Source of the DNA: Hymenobacter jeollabukensis
Lineage (GTDB): Bacteria > Bacteroidota > Bacteroidia > Cytophagales > Hymenobacteraceae
Direction: 5' to 3'
Length of the DNA: 64,000 nt
Assembly: GCF_005771675.1 (NCBI RefSeq)
Contig: NZ_VAJM01000008.1
Span: forward strand, 248,001-312,000
Part shown: positions 40,051 through 48,699 of the stretch, piece by piece
How positions within the stretch are numbered: the first letter of the stretch is position 1
Layout: the number at the start of each line of letters is the position of its first letter
Program-made: the position numbers and the translations under genes
Notes under the pieces: generated by a model
Databases searched by the model: none
What the model was told of the DNA's origin: nothing
What the model saw: only the letters and a program-made list of their open reading frames with translations

Positions 40051-40061
40051 GGTCAGCCGAA

Positions 40062-40349
40062 TTACATGTGCTTGATGGAGTCCGGCACCGTGTAGAACGT
40101 GGGGTGCCGGTAGATTTTGTCGTTGGCCGGCTCGTAGAAGGCGGCCGCGTCGTCGGGGTTGGAGGCGTGCACGTGCTTGGATTCCACCACCCAGATGCTC
40201 ACGCCTTCGAGGCGGCGGGTGTACACGTCGCGGGCGTTCTGGATGGCCATTTCGGCGTCGGCGGCGTGCAAGGAGCCCACGTGCTTATGGTCGAGGCCCT
40301 GCTTGCTGCGGATGAAAACTTCCCACAGCGGCCATTCTTTCTGGGACAT
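40062..40349 (-). CDS. paaB: PaaB, phenylacetyl-CoA epoxidase subunit
   Basis: 95 residues, matching the usual size. Recognised by WPLWEVFIRSKQGLDHKHVGSLHA near the start, the ARDVYTRR helix and the C-terminal YRHPTFY. PaaB links the two PaaAC heterodimers in the epoxidase. It lies 11 bp upstream of paaC; a large palindromic repeat separates it from paaA. Confidence 0.96.
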   Translation of the reverse strand: MSQKEWPLWEVFIRSKQGLDHKHVGSLHAADAEMAIQNARDVYTRRLEGVSIWVVESKHVHASNPDDAAAFYEPANDKIYRHPTFYTVPDSIKHM

Positions 40350-40357
40350 GTTGTAGT

Positions 40358-40535
40358 CGCCTCACCCCCTGGCCCCCTCTCCGAAAAGGAGAGGGGGGAC
40401 TAGCTCTAGCTTCTTAGTTGCTAGAACTTGTCCCAGCCAGCGGGAAGAGGTGTTAAGAGGTTGGGAGAGAAGAAGCTAAAAACTAGAAGCTAGTTCCCCC
40501 TCTCCTTTTAGGAGAGGGGGCTAGGGGGTGAGGCG
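40358..40535. repeat. Large inverted repeat (about 178 bp) between paaA and paaB
   Basis: Outer arms: cgcctcaccccctggcccc...ggagaggggg (40358-40397) and its reverse copy (40496-40535), each itself a hairpin; inner arms contain gctagttcc / agctagt-type words and aagaagct copies. A third single copy lies at 29742-29787. It would fold into a large cruciform or hairpin. Confidence 0.88.
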
Positions 40536-40546
40536 AAAAGAGGCGC

Positions 40547-41500
40547 CTAAGCCGCGGCCGTTTCAGCGCGTTGTCGGCGCTTTTCGGCGTGGGCCAGGGC
40601 GGCTTCGCGCACCCAGGCGCCGTCTTCGTGGGCCTGCACGCGGGCCTGCAGCCGTTCGCGGGAGCAGGGGCCGTTGCCCTTCACCACGTCCCAGAACTCG
40701 GCCCAGTCCACGTCGCCGAAGTCGTAGCCCTGCTTGGTTTCGTTCCACTGCAGCTTGTCGTCGGGCACGGTAAGGCCCAGGAACTCGGCCTGGGGCACCA
40801 TCATGTCCACGAATTTCTGGCGCAGCTCGTCGTTGGTAAAGCGCTTGATGCGCCACTTCATCGACTGCTCGGTGTTGGGCGAGTCGGCGTCCTTGGGACC
40901 GAACATCATCAGCGTGGGCCACCACCAGCGGTTCAGCGCCTCCTGGGCCATCTGCTTCTGGGCCGGCGCGCCTTCGCACAGGGTTTGCATGATTTCGAAA
41001 CCCTGGCGCTGGTGGAAGCTTTCTTCCTTGCACACGCGCACCATGGCCCGGGCGTAGGGACCGTACGAGGTGCGGCACAGCGGCACCTGGTTCAGAATGG
41101 CCGCCCCGTCCACCAGCCAGCCGATGGTGCCCATGTCGGCCCAGCTCAGGGTGGGGTAGTTGAAGATGCTGCTGTACTTGGCCTTGCCCGAGTGCAGGTC
41201 GGCCAGCATCTGGTCGCGGGAGGCGCCCAGGGTTTCGGCGGCGGAGTAGAGGTAGAGGCCGTGGCCGGCTTCGTCCTGCACCTTGGCCAGCAAAATGGAC
41301 TTGCGCTTGAGCGAGGGGGCCCGCGTAATCCAGTTGCCTTCCGGCAGCATGCCCACCAGCTCGGAGTGCGCGTGCTGGGAAATCTGCCGGATCAGCGTCT
41401 TGCGGTACGCCTCGGGCATCCAGTCCTTGGGCTCGATGCGCACGTCAGCGTCGATGCGGGCCTGAAATTGTTCTTCCTGGGTGAGTTCAGCCGTTTCCAT
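40547..41500 (-). CDS. paaA: PaaA, catalytic diiron subunit of phenylacetyl-CoA epoxidase
   Basis: 317 residues. Diiron-oxygenase ligands are expected in [21 protein letters not shown] and [14 protein letters not shown] (ExxH motifs EAGH and ESFH). It catalyses O2-dependent 1,2-epoxidation of the phenylacetyl-CoA ring. The ATG at 41500 follows a good -7-like box (41511-41518), and a palindrome of the known PaaR operator form lies next to it at 41521-41534. This promoter probably drives paaA, B, C, D, H and Y. Confidence 0.97.
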   Translation of the reverse strand: METAELTQEEQFQARIDADVRIEPKDWMPEAYRKTLIRQISQHAHSELVGMLPEGNWITRAPSLKRKSILLAKVQDEAGHGLYLYSAAETLGASRDQMLADLHSGKAKYSSIFNYPTLSWADMGTIGWLVDGAAILNQVPLCRTSYGPYARAMVRVCKEESFHQRQGFEIMQTLCEGAPAQKQMAQEALNRWWWPTLMMFGPKDADSPNTEQSMKWRIKRFTNDELRQKFVDMMVPQAEFLGLTVPDDKLQWNETKQGYDFGDVDWAEFWDVVKGNGPCSRERLQARVQAHEDGAWVREAALAHAEKRRQRAETAAA

Positions 41501-41510
41501 AGGAGGCTAA

Positions 41511-41518
41511 CAAAGATT
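41511..41518 (-). promoter_or_regulatory. -7 box of paaA
   Basis: AATCTTTG on the minus strand, 10 nt from the paaA ATG, directly beside the operator palindrome. A TTTTG at 41535-41539 could be the -33 element. Confidence 0.55.
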
Positions 41519-41520
41519 TA

Positions 41521-41534
41521 CTAACGGGCGTTAG
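41521..41534. promoter_or_regulatory. PaaR-type operator in paaA promoter
   Basis: CTAACGGGCGTTAG fits every fixed position of CNAACGNNCGTTNG, the operator form I recall for the TetR-type PaaR of Thermus thermophilus. It lies between the -33 and -7 elements, so binding would block RNA polymerase until phenylacetyl-CoA releases the repressor. Confidence 0.75.
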
Positions 41535-41581
41535 CAAAAGTGGGAAATATTTCTGCTGGGCTTGGAGCGGTGACTCAAGAA

Positions 41582-41696
41582 CGTCATTCCGAGCGAAGCC
41601 GAGGAATCTAGCTTGATAGTAATTCTCTCGTTGAACGAGGAGGTTACTATCGTGCATCAGCACGCGAGATGTCTCGACAAGCTCGACATGACGTTC
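41582..41696. repeat. REP-like inverted pair between paaE and paaA
   Basis: Arms cgtcattccgagcgaagccgag (41582 on) and inverted ctcgacaagctcgacatgacg (ending 41693), enclosing taattctctcgttgaacgagg. The left arm has diverged from the right arm. Same family as at 38464 and 39132. Confidence 0.85.
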
Positions 41697-41723
41697 CGTG
41701 TCGGCTCGTTCAGTGACGTCGTA

Positions 41724-42806
41724 CTACTGGTCGAAATCCACGCTGACCGTTTCCGAGGTCGGGCGGGCCTGGCAGCTAAGTACGTAGCCTTTGGCCACTT
41801 CGGTGTCGGAGAGGGAGTAGTTCACGTCCATTTCCACCGTGCCCTCCGTCACGCGGCAGCGGCAGGTGCTGCACATGCCGTTTTTGCACGAATAAGGGGC
41901 GTCGATGCCGCGCTCCAGCAGCGCGTCGAGCACCGTGTCGCCGTAGTAAGACATTTCCAGCGGGTACTTCGTGCCTTCCAACTGCACCGTCACGCGGCTG
42001 TGCTTGTCGTCTTCGCCGACAGGACGCTGCTGCTGCCGCTCCGCTTTCCGTTTCTGCCCTTCTTCGCCGGCGGTGAACATTTCGAAGTGCACCTTTTCGG
42101 GCGCCACGCCGGCTTCGGTCAGGGCTTCTTTCACGCCCAGAATCATTTCCTCCGGACCGCAGAGGAAGGCCTCGTCGATTTCCTGGGGCGGAATGATTTT
42201 CTGCAGAAACTGCTGGGCCTTAGCCTTGTCGATGCGGCCGAAAAACAAATCCGCGTCGCCGTGCTCCCGGCTCAGGATGTGGTACACGCTCAGCCGGTCC
42301 ACGAACTTGTTCTTCAGGGCCTCAATCTGCTCCTTGAAGATGATGGAGTTGCGCCCCCGGTTGCCGTAAATCAAGTACACCTGGCTGCCCGGCTCGGTGA
42401 GCAGGATGGTTTTCAGAATGGACATGACCGGCGTGATGCCCGAGCCGGCCGCGAAGGCCACGTACAGCTTCTGGTGCGCGGGGTGCAGGTCGGTGTAGAA
42501 ATGGCCCATTGGCGGCATTACCTCCAACTCCTCGCCCACGCGCAGCTGCTGCACGGCATGCGAGGAAAACCGCCCCTCCGGCACCTGCTTGATGGCCACG
42601 CGCCACTCCTTGTCGAGCGGGCTGCTGCAGATGGAGTAGGAGCGGCGCAGCTCCTCGCCGTTCAGCTCGCGCCGAAACGTGAGGTACTGCCCCTGGGTGA
42701 AGCGAAACGTGTCCTGCAAATCGGCCGGCACGTCCAGGGCCACCGATACGCAGTCCGGCGTCTCGCGCACGATGCTCTTGATCTTGACTTTATGAAAACG
42801 GCTCAT
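41724..42806 (-). CDS. paaE: PaaE, reductase subunit of phenylacetyl-CoA epoxidase
   Basis: 360 residues. An N-terminal FAD/NAD(P)H reductase domain (FAD motif RRSYSICSSP, nucleotide-binding GSGITPVMSILKTIL, FLCGPEEMI) is followed by a plant-type [2Fe-2S] ferredoxin with Cys307, 312, 315 and 345. It supplies electrons from NADPH to the diiron centre of PaaA. Unlike E. coli, where it follows paaD, it is placed before paaA with a REP element between, so it has the tetR gene as its nearest upstream neighbour. Confidence 0.96.
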   Translation of the reverse strand: MSRFHKVKIKSIVRETPDCVSVALDVPADLQDTFRFTQGQYLTFRRELNGEELRRSYSICSSPLDKEWRVAIKQVPEGRFSSHAVQQLRVGEELEVMPPMGHFYTDLHPAHQKLYVAFAAGSGITPVMSILKTILLTEPGSQVYLIYGNRGRNSIIFKEQIEALKNKFVDRLSVYHILSREHGDADLFFGRIDKAKAQQFLQKIIPPQEIDEAFLCGPEEMILGVKEALTEAGVAPEKVHFEMFTAGEEGQKRKAERQQQRPVGEDDKHSRVTVQLEGTKYPLEMSYYGDTVLDALLERGIDAPYSCKNGMCSTCRCRVTEGTVEMDVNYSLSDTEVAKGYVLSCQARPTSETVSVDFDQ

Positions 42807-42814
42807 GTGTTTTA

Positions 42815-42891
42815 GTTGTCCGTTGTCAGTTGCGAGTTGTCAGGCAGAAGTCAGTAAGAGCTGACAACGGACAACCCGAAACTGGCAACTC
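42815..42891. repeat. Inverted repeat of gttgtccgttgtcag words
   Basis: Perfect 15-bp inverted repeat (42815-42829 with 42861-42875), followed by further degenerate copies of the same words (gagttgtcag, actggcaact). It fills the gap between tetR and paaE and ends at the tetR stop codon. Confidence 0.88.
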
Positions 42892-43474
42892 ATTTAGCCA
42901 GCCCGCTCAGCAGCATGGCGACGATGTCATTTTCCAGCTCCTCGGCCGACAGCTCCCGGCCGGGGCGGTACCACAATTCCACCCAGCGCACCGCCGAGAG
43001 GATGGTGAACAGGGCCACTGAGGGGTGCAGGGCCTGAAACTCACCGGCCGCCACGCCCTGCTCGATCAGCCGGGCAAAGCCCTGCTCGTAGCTCTTGCGG
43101 GCCTGCTTGAAGGCGGTCAGCTGGGGCTCGGGCAGGTATTTCCAGTCGTGGTTGGCCACCGATACGGCCGGGCCTTCCTCCACCATCAGCCGGATGTGCA
43201 GCCGGATCAGCGCCTCCACCTTGGCCGCGTACGTGGCCTGCGGGGTCTGCTCGATTTCGGCCAGCTGGGAGATGTAGATACCGGCAATGCGCTGGCAGAT
43301 CAGCTCCAGGATTTCGTCCTTCGACTTGATGTAGTTGTACATGCTGGCCGCCTCCAGCCCCACGTTGCCGGCCAAATCGCGCATGGAGGTGCCGCCGTAG
43401 CCCTTCTCCTTGAAGAGCTTGGCCGCTTCGTCCAGAATAAACTGGCGGCGGATGGTTTTCTTGGTCGTGAGCAT
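42890..43474 (-). CDS. paaR: TetR-family repressor, probable PaaR
   Basis: 194 residues with the N-terminal TetR helix-turn-helix (LFKEKGYGGTSMRDLAGNVGLEAASMYNYIKSKDEIL). It is divergent in sequence from E. coli PaaX but of the type used to control paa genes in Thermus and Burkholderia. Two palindromes of the PaaR operator form lie in the paaA promoter (perfect) and 49 bp upstream of its own start (two symmetric changes), so it likely represses the pathway and itself, and is released by phenylacetyl-CoA. The gene is followed by a hairpin repeat and then paaE. Confidence 0.85.
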   Translation of the reverse strand: MLTTKKTIRRQFILDEAAKLFKEKGYGGTSMRDLAGNVGLEAASMYNYIKSKDEILELICQRIAGIYISQLAEIEQTPQATYAAKVEALIRLHIRLMVEEGPAVSVANHDWKYLPEPQLTAFKQARKSYEQGFARLIEQGVAAGEFQALHPSVALFTILSAVRWVELWYRPGRELSAEELENDIVAMLLSGLAK

Positions 43475-43505
43475 GCTGGTGGGAGGGAAGGGCGAGTCGG
43501 GGCAG

Positions 43506-43513
43506 GCAAGTTA
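43506..43513 (-). promoter_or_regulatory. Possible -7 box of tetR
   Basis: TAACTTGC on the minus strand, 9 bp from the operator palindrome at 43523-43536 and 31 nt from the tetR ATG. It is a partial match to TAnnTTTG. Confidence 0.35.
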
Positions 43514-43522
43514 CTGCTTTTT

Positions 43523-43536
43523 CTAACAACTGTTCG
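43523..43536. promoter_or_regulatory. Second PaaR-like operator, upstream of tetR
   Basis: CTAACAACTGTTCG keeps 8 of 10 fixed positions of CNAACGNNCGTTNG; the two changes are symmetric (A and T in place of the inner G and C), so the palindrome is preserved. Its place suggests autoregulation. Confidence 0.55.
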
Positions 43537-43742
43537 TAAGAGCTGGGCAGTCGAAAATTTCGGCAAACAAGCCGGGCCAGCGGCGGTTTAAGCAGCAGAA
43601 TCCGGCTCCGCGGGGCCGGAACTCCTTGTTGTATACAAGGGCGAAACCGCGGCGGCGCGCCGGAAACAACCGGGCCAGTAGGCCCCGCTGCCGACTAATT
43701 CCGGCCTGCCCCGGCCCGGCCGGGGCAGTGCAGGAGAGTTAG

Positions 43743-44837
<1,095 letters not shown>

Positions 44838-44856
44838 GCTTCGCCTAGCTGATTTG

Positions 44857-44892
44857 AAAGCCAGCTCCGTTTCGGCGGGGCTGGCTTTTTTG
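44857..44892 (+). terminator. Intrinsic terminator of GAPDH gene
   Basis: Stem agccagctccg / cggggctggct with small loop, followed by TTTTTT, 20 bp after the stop codon. Confidence 0.85.
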
Positions 44893-44930
44893 CTGAATGC
44901 AGTTGAATAGGTATCATACGACGGTAGCAC

Positions 44931-45230
44931 CAGCAGTCATTGCGAGCGAAGCGAAGCAACCTTTCCGCTAGCAGCACCGCCGATACAATCCCTATAAACC
45001 GAATCCAAAGCGGCTTATTTCGGGCGGTGTTCATTTGGCAGTCGGATGCTTGCCAGGACCGACTGCTTCGCCTTGTTCGCAATGATTGCCAGTGCGCCGC
45101 CGCTGAAATGAGCACCGCCCGAAACCGGTAATGCCCGTTTCAGGCGGTGCCGTTTTGGACGGTGCGGGTCGAGCCGTCGTGCCGCGAGAGGAAGGATTGC
45201 TTCGGCTGCGCCTCGCAATGACTGCCGTCC
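44931..45230. repeat. REP-like array (cattgcgagcgaagcgaagcaa family)
   Basis: A direct copy (gtcattgcgagcgaagcgaagcaa, 44935 on), an inverted degenerate copy (gactgcttcgccttgttcgcaatgattg, near 45060-45088) and another inverted copy (attgcttcggctgcgcctcgcaatgact, near 45196-45223). It differs in word from the REP elements in the paa cluster. Confidence 0.8.
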
Positions 45231-45261
45231 GAACCGTCCGCATCCGTTCCCATCAGCCCTC

Positions 45262-45269
45262 TATCTTTG
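45262..45269 (+). promoter_or_regulatory. -7 box of lipid kinase gene
   Basis: TATCTTTG, perfect consensus, 7 nt before the ATG at 45277; a leaderless transcript is expected. No -33 TTG. Confidence 0.65.
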
Positions 45270-45276
45270 CCGCCCT

Positions 45277-46176
45277 ATGCCCGCCAACCTGTCGCGCCTG
45301 TGCTTCATCTTCAACCCGATTTCGGGTACCAACCGGCGCTTTGACCTGGCCGGGCTGCTGCATCGGCAGCTAGGCAAGCAGTACGCGCTGACCTACGAAA
45401 TCCGCCCCACGGAGTACGCCGGCCACGCCGAGGAGCTGGCCCACGCGGCCGCGGCGGAGGGTTTTGGCATCGTGGTGGCGGTGGGCGGCGACGGGACGGT
45501 GAACGAGGTGGGCCGCGGGCTGCTGGGCACCGGCGCGGCTATGGCCGTGCTGCCCCGGGGCTCCGGCAACGGCCTGGCCCGGCACCTGGGCATCCCAATG
45601 GACGCGGCCGCGGCCGTCAGCCTGCTGCGCCGCCCCCGGGTGCTGCCTATCGACGTGGGCCGGCTGAACGGACGGCCGTTTTTCTGCACCGCCGGTTTGG
45701 GCTTCGACGCCCACGTGAGCCGCTGCTTTGCCGAAGCCGGCACCCGCGGCCTGGCCACCTACGTGCGGGTAGCTTTGCGCGAGTACGGCCGCTACCGCCC
45801 CACGCCCGTCACCATCGAGCTGGGCGAGCAGCAGCTGACGTCGGACTGCTACATGCTGGCCTTTGCCAACGCGGCCCAGTACGGCAACAACGCTTACATT
45901 GCCCCCCTGGCCGACATCCGTGACGGGCTGCTGGACCTTTGCCTGATCGACCAGATGCCGCTGAGCCGGGCCGTGCGCGTGGCCTACGGCCTGGCCGCCG
46001 GCACCCTGCCCAGTTCCGGGGCCGTAGTCTACCACACCGCCCGCACCATCCGCGTCACGGCGCCCAGGCCCCTGGGCTTCCACCTCGACGGCGACTTTGC
46101 CGGCGAAGCAGCCAGCTTCAGCGTGGAACTGGAGCCCCTGGGCCTGCCGGTGGTGGTCGGTACGGAGTTTAAGTAA
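45277..46176 (+). CDS. Diacylglycerol kinase-family lipid kinase (YegS/DgkB-like)
   Basis: 299 residues. The nucleotide-binding motif GGDGTVNEV with upstream NPISGTN and downstream PRGSGNGLARHLG are those of the DAGK catalytic domain. It phosphorylates diacylglycerol or a similar lipid, recycling lipid into phosphatidic acid. C-terminal beta-sandwich ending DGDFAGEAASFSVELEPLGLPVVV is complete. Start is fixed by the -7 box. Confidence 0.93.
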   Translation: MPANLSRLCFIFNPISGTNRRFDLAGLLHRQLGKQYALTYEIRPTEYAGHAEELAHAAAAEGFGIVVAVGGDGTVNEVGRGLLGTGAAMAVLPRGSGNGLARHLGIPMDAAAAVSLLRRPRVLPIDVGRLNGRPFFCTAGLGFDAHVSRCFAEAGTRGLATYVRVALREYGRYRPTPVTIELGEQQLTSDCYMLAFANAAQYGNNAYIAPLADIRDGLLDLCLIDQMPLSRAVRVAYGLAAGTLPSSGAVVYHTARTIRVTAPRPLGFHLDGDFAGEAASFSVELEPLGLPVVVGTEFK

Positions 46177-46183
46177 ATTGTCA

Positions 46184-46266
46184 AATGGTCGAATGGCCGA
46201 ATGGCTGGCCGTTCTGACTCCGGAACGACCAGCCATTTAGCCATTTAACAATTCAGCCATTTAAAA
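46184..46266. repeat. Intergenic hairpin built from aatggc/gccatt words
   Basis: Left arm aaatggtcgaatggccgaatggctggccgttc, right arm gaacgaccagccatttagccattt: the same word aatgg(c/t) repeated with increasing divergence and then inverted. It fills the gap between the lipid kinase and the SUI1-like gene. Confidence 0.85.
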
Positions 46267-46267
46267 G

Positions 46268-46606
46268 ATGAGCAAGCAGAACCGCACCGGGGTGGTGTAC
46301 TCGACCAACCCCGATTTCGAGTACCAGAACAACGAGGAGCCCACCGCCGCCACCCTGCCGCCCCAGCAGCAGCAGCTGCGCGTACAGCTCGATAAGAAGC
46401 AGCGCGGCGGCAAGCAGGTAACGCTGATTACCGGCTTCGTGGGCTGCGACGAGGACCTGCAGACCCTGGGCAAGACCCTGAAAACCAAGTGTGGCGTGGG
46501 CGGCAACGCCAAGGACGGCGAAATCCTCATCCAGGGCGACTTCCGCGAGAAAGTGCTGGCCGAGCTGCTCAAGCTGGGCTACAAGGCCAAGAAAATCGGC
46601 GGGTAG
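46268..46606 (+). CDS. SUI1/eIF1-like translation factor (YciH)
   Basis: 112 residues. The second half is the SUI1 fold ([50 protein letters not shown]). Related bacterial YciH proteins affect start-codon and initiator tRNA selection. The ATG immediately follows the repeat hairpin, leaving almost no space for a leader. Confidence 0.94.
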   Translation: MSKQNRTGVVYSTNPDFEYQNNEEPTAATLPPQQQQLRVQLDKKQRGGKQVTLITGFVGCDEDLQTLGKTLKTKCGVGGNAKDGEILIQGDFREKVLAELLKLGYKAKKIGG

Positions 46607-46615
46607 TCTTTTTTA

Positions 46616-46696
46616 ATTCTGAATGATGAATTAAGGACTGGCGGATGGCAGGCAGATAACTGCTTTACAGCCATCCTCAAATTCATAATTCAGAAT
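46616..46696. repeat. Intergenic hairpin built from attctgaat/gaatt words
   Basis: 17-bp inverted repeat (46616-46632 with 46680-46696, one mismatch) around a GC-rich loop. The right arm overlaps the last codons and stop of kdsB, so the repeat has become part of its 3' end. Confidence 0.88.
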
Positions 46697-47436
46697 TCAC
46701 CGCGCAGCTGCCGCAGGGCGCGCACCACGTCGTCGGGCGTGTCGATGCCGTGGGTGGCCAGGTCGGTTTCGGCGGTGCGGATGCGGAAGCCGTGGGCCAG
46801 CCAGCGCAGCTGCTCCAAGGACTCGGCCAGCTCCAGCGCGTCGGGAGCCAGCTGGGTGAGCTGCCGGAGCACCGCGGGGCGGTAGGCGTAGAGGCCGATG
46901 TGGCGCAGGAAGCGGTGGTGCTCCAGCCAGCTCATGCTCGGGTACTGGCGCAGGTAGGGGATGGGGTGGCGGCTGAAGTACAGCGCCTCCTGCTGGGCGC
47001 CGAGCACCACTTTCGGCAGGTGGGGGCTGAACAGCTCCTCCTGGCTGATAACCTGCTTGACCAGCGTCGCAATCTGCGTGTCGGGGTCGGCAAACAGGTC
47101 GATGAGGGCGTTGATCTGGGCAGGCTGAATGAACGGCTCGTCGCCCTGGATGTTGACCACGCAGTCCGCTTCCTGCCCGATTTGCTGGTAGGCTTCCCAC
47201 ACCCGGTCGGTGCCGCTGGGGTGGTCGGGGCGGGTGAGCACGGCCTCGCCGCCGAAACCCAGAACGTGGGCCAGAATCCGCTCGTCGTCGGTGGCCACCA
47301 CCACGCGGTCGAGGGCGGCGCGGCGGGCCTGCTCCACCACGCGCTGAATCATGGACTTGCCGGCGAGGTCGACCAGCGGCTTGCCGGGCAGGCGGGTGGA
47401 GGCGTAGCGGGCGGGGATGATGCCGATACTGTGCAT
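46690..47436 (-). CDS. kdsB: 3-deoxy-manno-octulosonate cytidylyltransferase (CMP-KDO synthetase)
   Basis: 248 residues. N-terminal nucleotide-binding signature PARYASTRLPGKPL and the VATDDERI, VVNIQGDEPFI and RHIGLYAYR blocks. It activates KDO with CTP for lipopolysaccharide inner core synthesis. The ATG at 47436 gives the normal start; the frame is open upstream to 47529. The last two codons and stop lie in a palindromic repeat. Confidence 0.97.
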   Translation of the reverse strand: MHSIGIIPARYASTRLPGKPLVDLAGKSMIQRVVEQARRAALDRVVVATDDERILAHVLGFGGEAVLTRPDHPSGTDRVWEAYQQIGQEADCVVNIQGDEPFIQPAQINALIDLFADPDTQIATLVKQVISQEELFSPHLPKVVLGAQQEALYFSRHPIPYLRQYPSMSWLEHHRFLRHIGLYAYRPAVLRQLTQLAPDALELAESLEQLRWLAHGFRIRTAETDLATHGIDTPDDVVRALRQLRGEF

Positions 47437-47649
47437 AAAAAGCGCGAAATGAGGGGCTAGGCGGCAGGGGCGCCGCGGCGGGGCGGGAGGTAGGACTGAG
47501 GCCGGCAAAATTGGCACGATGCTAGCCAAAATCCTGCGCCGCAGGCAACTTTCCGTATCTTTCGCCGAAGCAGCGCGGGGTTTGAGGGGACTGAACCACT
47601 TCTTTAACCCTGGCCCCCCGCGCGCTCTTTGCCGTACGCTTCCCTCCGT

Positions 47650-48696
47650 ATGCCCCGAATTTCACCGACTCTCTCCGCCTTTTGCCTTTTCCTGTTTCCC
47701 CTGACTGCCCCGGCGCACCCCGCGCCGGCGCCCGACTCCCTGGGCGTGTTGGTGCAGCAGAATAAAACCTTCGTCCGGCACCGCGTAGCGCCTGGTGAAA
47801 CGCTCTACGGCCTGGCCCGCCGCTATAAGGTATCGGTGGAGCAGATCATGGAAGCCAACCCCGGCATCAAGGGCGCCCTCGTCACGGGTCAGGAAGTGCT
47901 GATTCCGCGGGTACGGGCCGTGCTGCCCGCCACCTCGGGCACCGCTGCGGCCAAGCCCGCCGCTACGCCGGCCAGCAGCGCCTCCGCCCGCAGCCTGCCG
48001 ACTGATGCGGCCGGCAACCACGTCTATAAAGTGCAGCCCGGCCAGACGCTGTTTGCCGTGGCCCGCAAGTTCGGCGTCAGCGCCAGCGCCCTGCAGAAGT
48101 ACAACAGCAAGCAGCTGCCCGCCGATGGCGCCGTGAAAGCCGGCCAGACGCTCATCATCGTGCCCGCCGCCGGTGGCGCCGCCTCGGAGCCAGTAGCCGC
48201 CGCCCCGGCCTCTAAGCCCGCCCCGCCCACCAGCCGCCCCGAGCGCGACGACGAGGCCGAAAAGGAACGGGCCCGCGAGCGGGAAGCTGAGCGCGCCCGC
48301 GAAGCCGATAAAGCCCGCGAGACGGCGGCAGCAGCGTCGTCGCCAGCGGTCAGCAGCCCGGCCGCTCCGGCGCCCACGGCCGCTGCCGACGAGGAGAAAG
48401 AGCCTACCCGCGCCAGCGAAATCGTGCGCAAGGTGACGGAAAGCGGGGTAGCGGCCATCATCGAGGGCGGCAACTCCGAGAAGTACCTGGCCCTGCACAA
48501 AACCGCCCCGGTGGGCACCATCATGATGGTGCGCAACATCATGAACGGGCAGGTGGTGTACGTGCGCGTCATCGGCAAGCTGCCCGATACCGGCGACAAC
48601 AGCGCCGTGCTCATCCGCCTTTCCCGCAAGGCCGTGGCCAAGCTGAACACGCCCGACCAGCGCTTCCGCGTCGAAACCTCCTATTTGCCGGAGTAA
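47650..48696 (+). CDS. Exported LysM protein with RlpA-like C-terminus
   Basis: 348 residues with a signal peptide, two LysM domains (VAPGETLYGLARRYKVSVEQIMEAN and VQPGQTLFAVARKFGVSASALQKYN), a low-complexity Ala/Pro/Glu/Arg-rich coiled linker, and a C-terminal DPBB domain resembling RlpA (GVAAIIEGGNSEKYLALHKTAPVGTIMMVRN, VYVRVIGKLPDTGDNSAVLIRLSRKA). LysM binds peptidoglycan; RlpA-like domains act in cell separation or bind denuded glycan. ATG at 47650 preferred to 47629. Confidence 0.88.
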   Translation: MPRISPTLSAFCLFLFPLTAPAHPAPAPDSLGVLVQQNKTFVRHRVAPGETLYGLARRYKVSVEQIMEANPGIKGALVTGQEVLIPRVRAVLPATSGTAAAKPAATPASSASARSLPTDAAGNHVYKVQPGQTLFAVARKFGVSASALQKYNSKQLPADGAVKAGQTLIIVPAAGGAASEPVAAAPASKPAPPTSRPERDDEAEKERAREREAERAREADKARETAAAASSPAVSSPAAPAPTAAADEEKEPTRASEIVRKVTESGVAAIIEGGNSEKYLALHKTAPVGTIMMVRNIMNGQVVYVRVIGKLPDTGDNSAVLIRLSRKAVAKLNTPDQRFRVETSYLPE

Positions 48697-48699
48697 GCC

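Larger units (their letters stand above)
44838..45276. other. Intergenic region filled with REP-like repeats
   Basis: About 440 bp between GAPDH and the lipid kinase. Apart from the terminator and the -7 box of the kinase it consists of REP-like palindromes and copies of a ccgccc/gcggtg word; no gene is visible. Confidence 0.6.
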
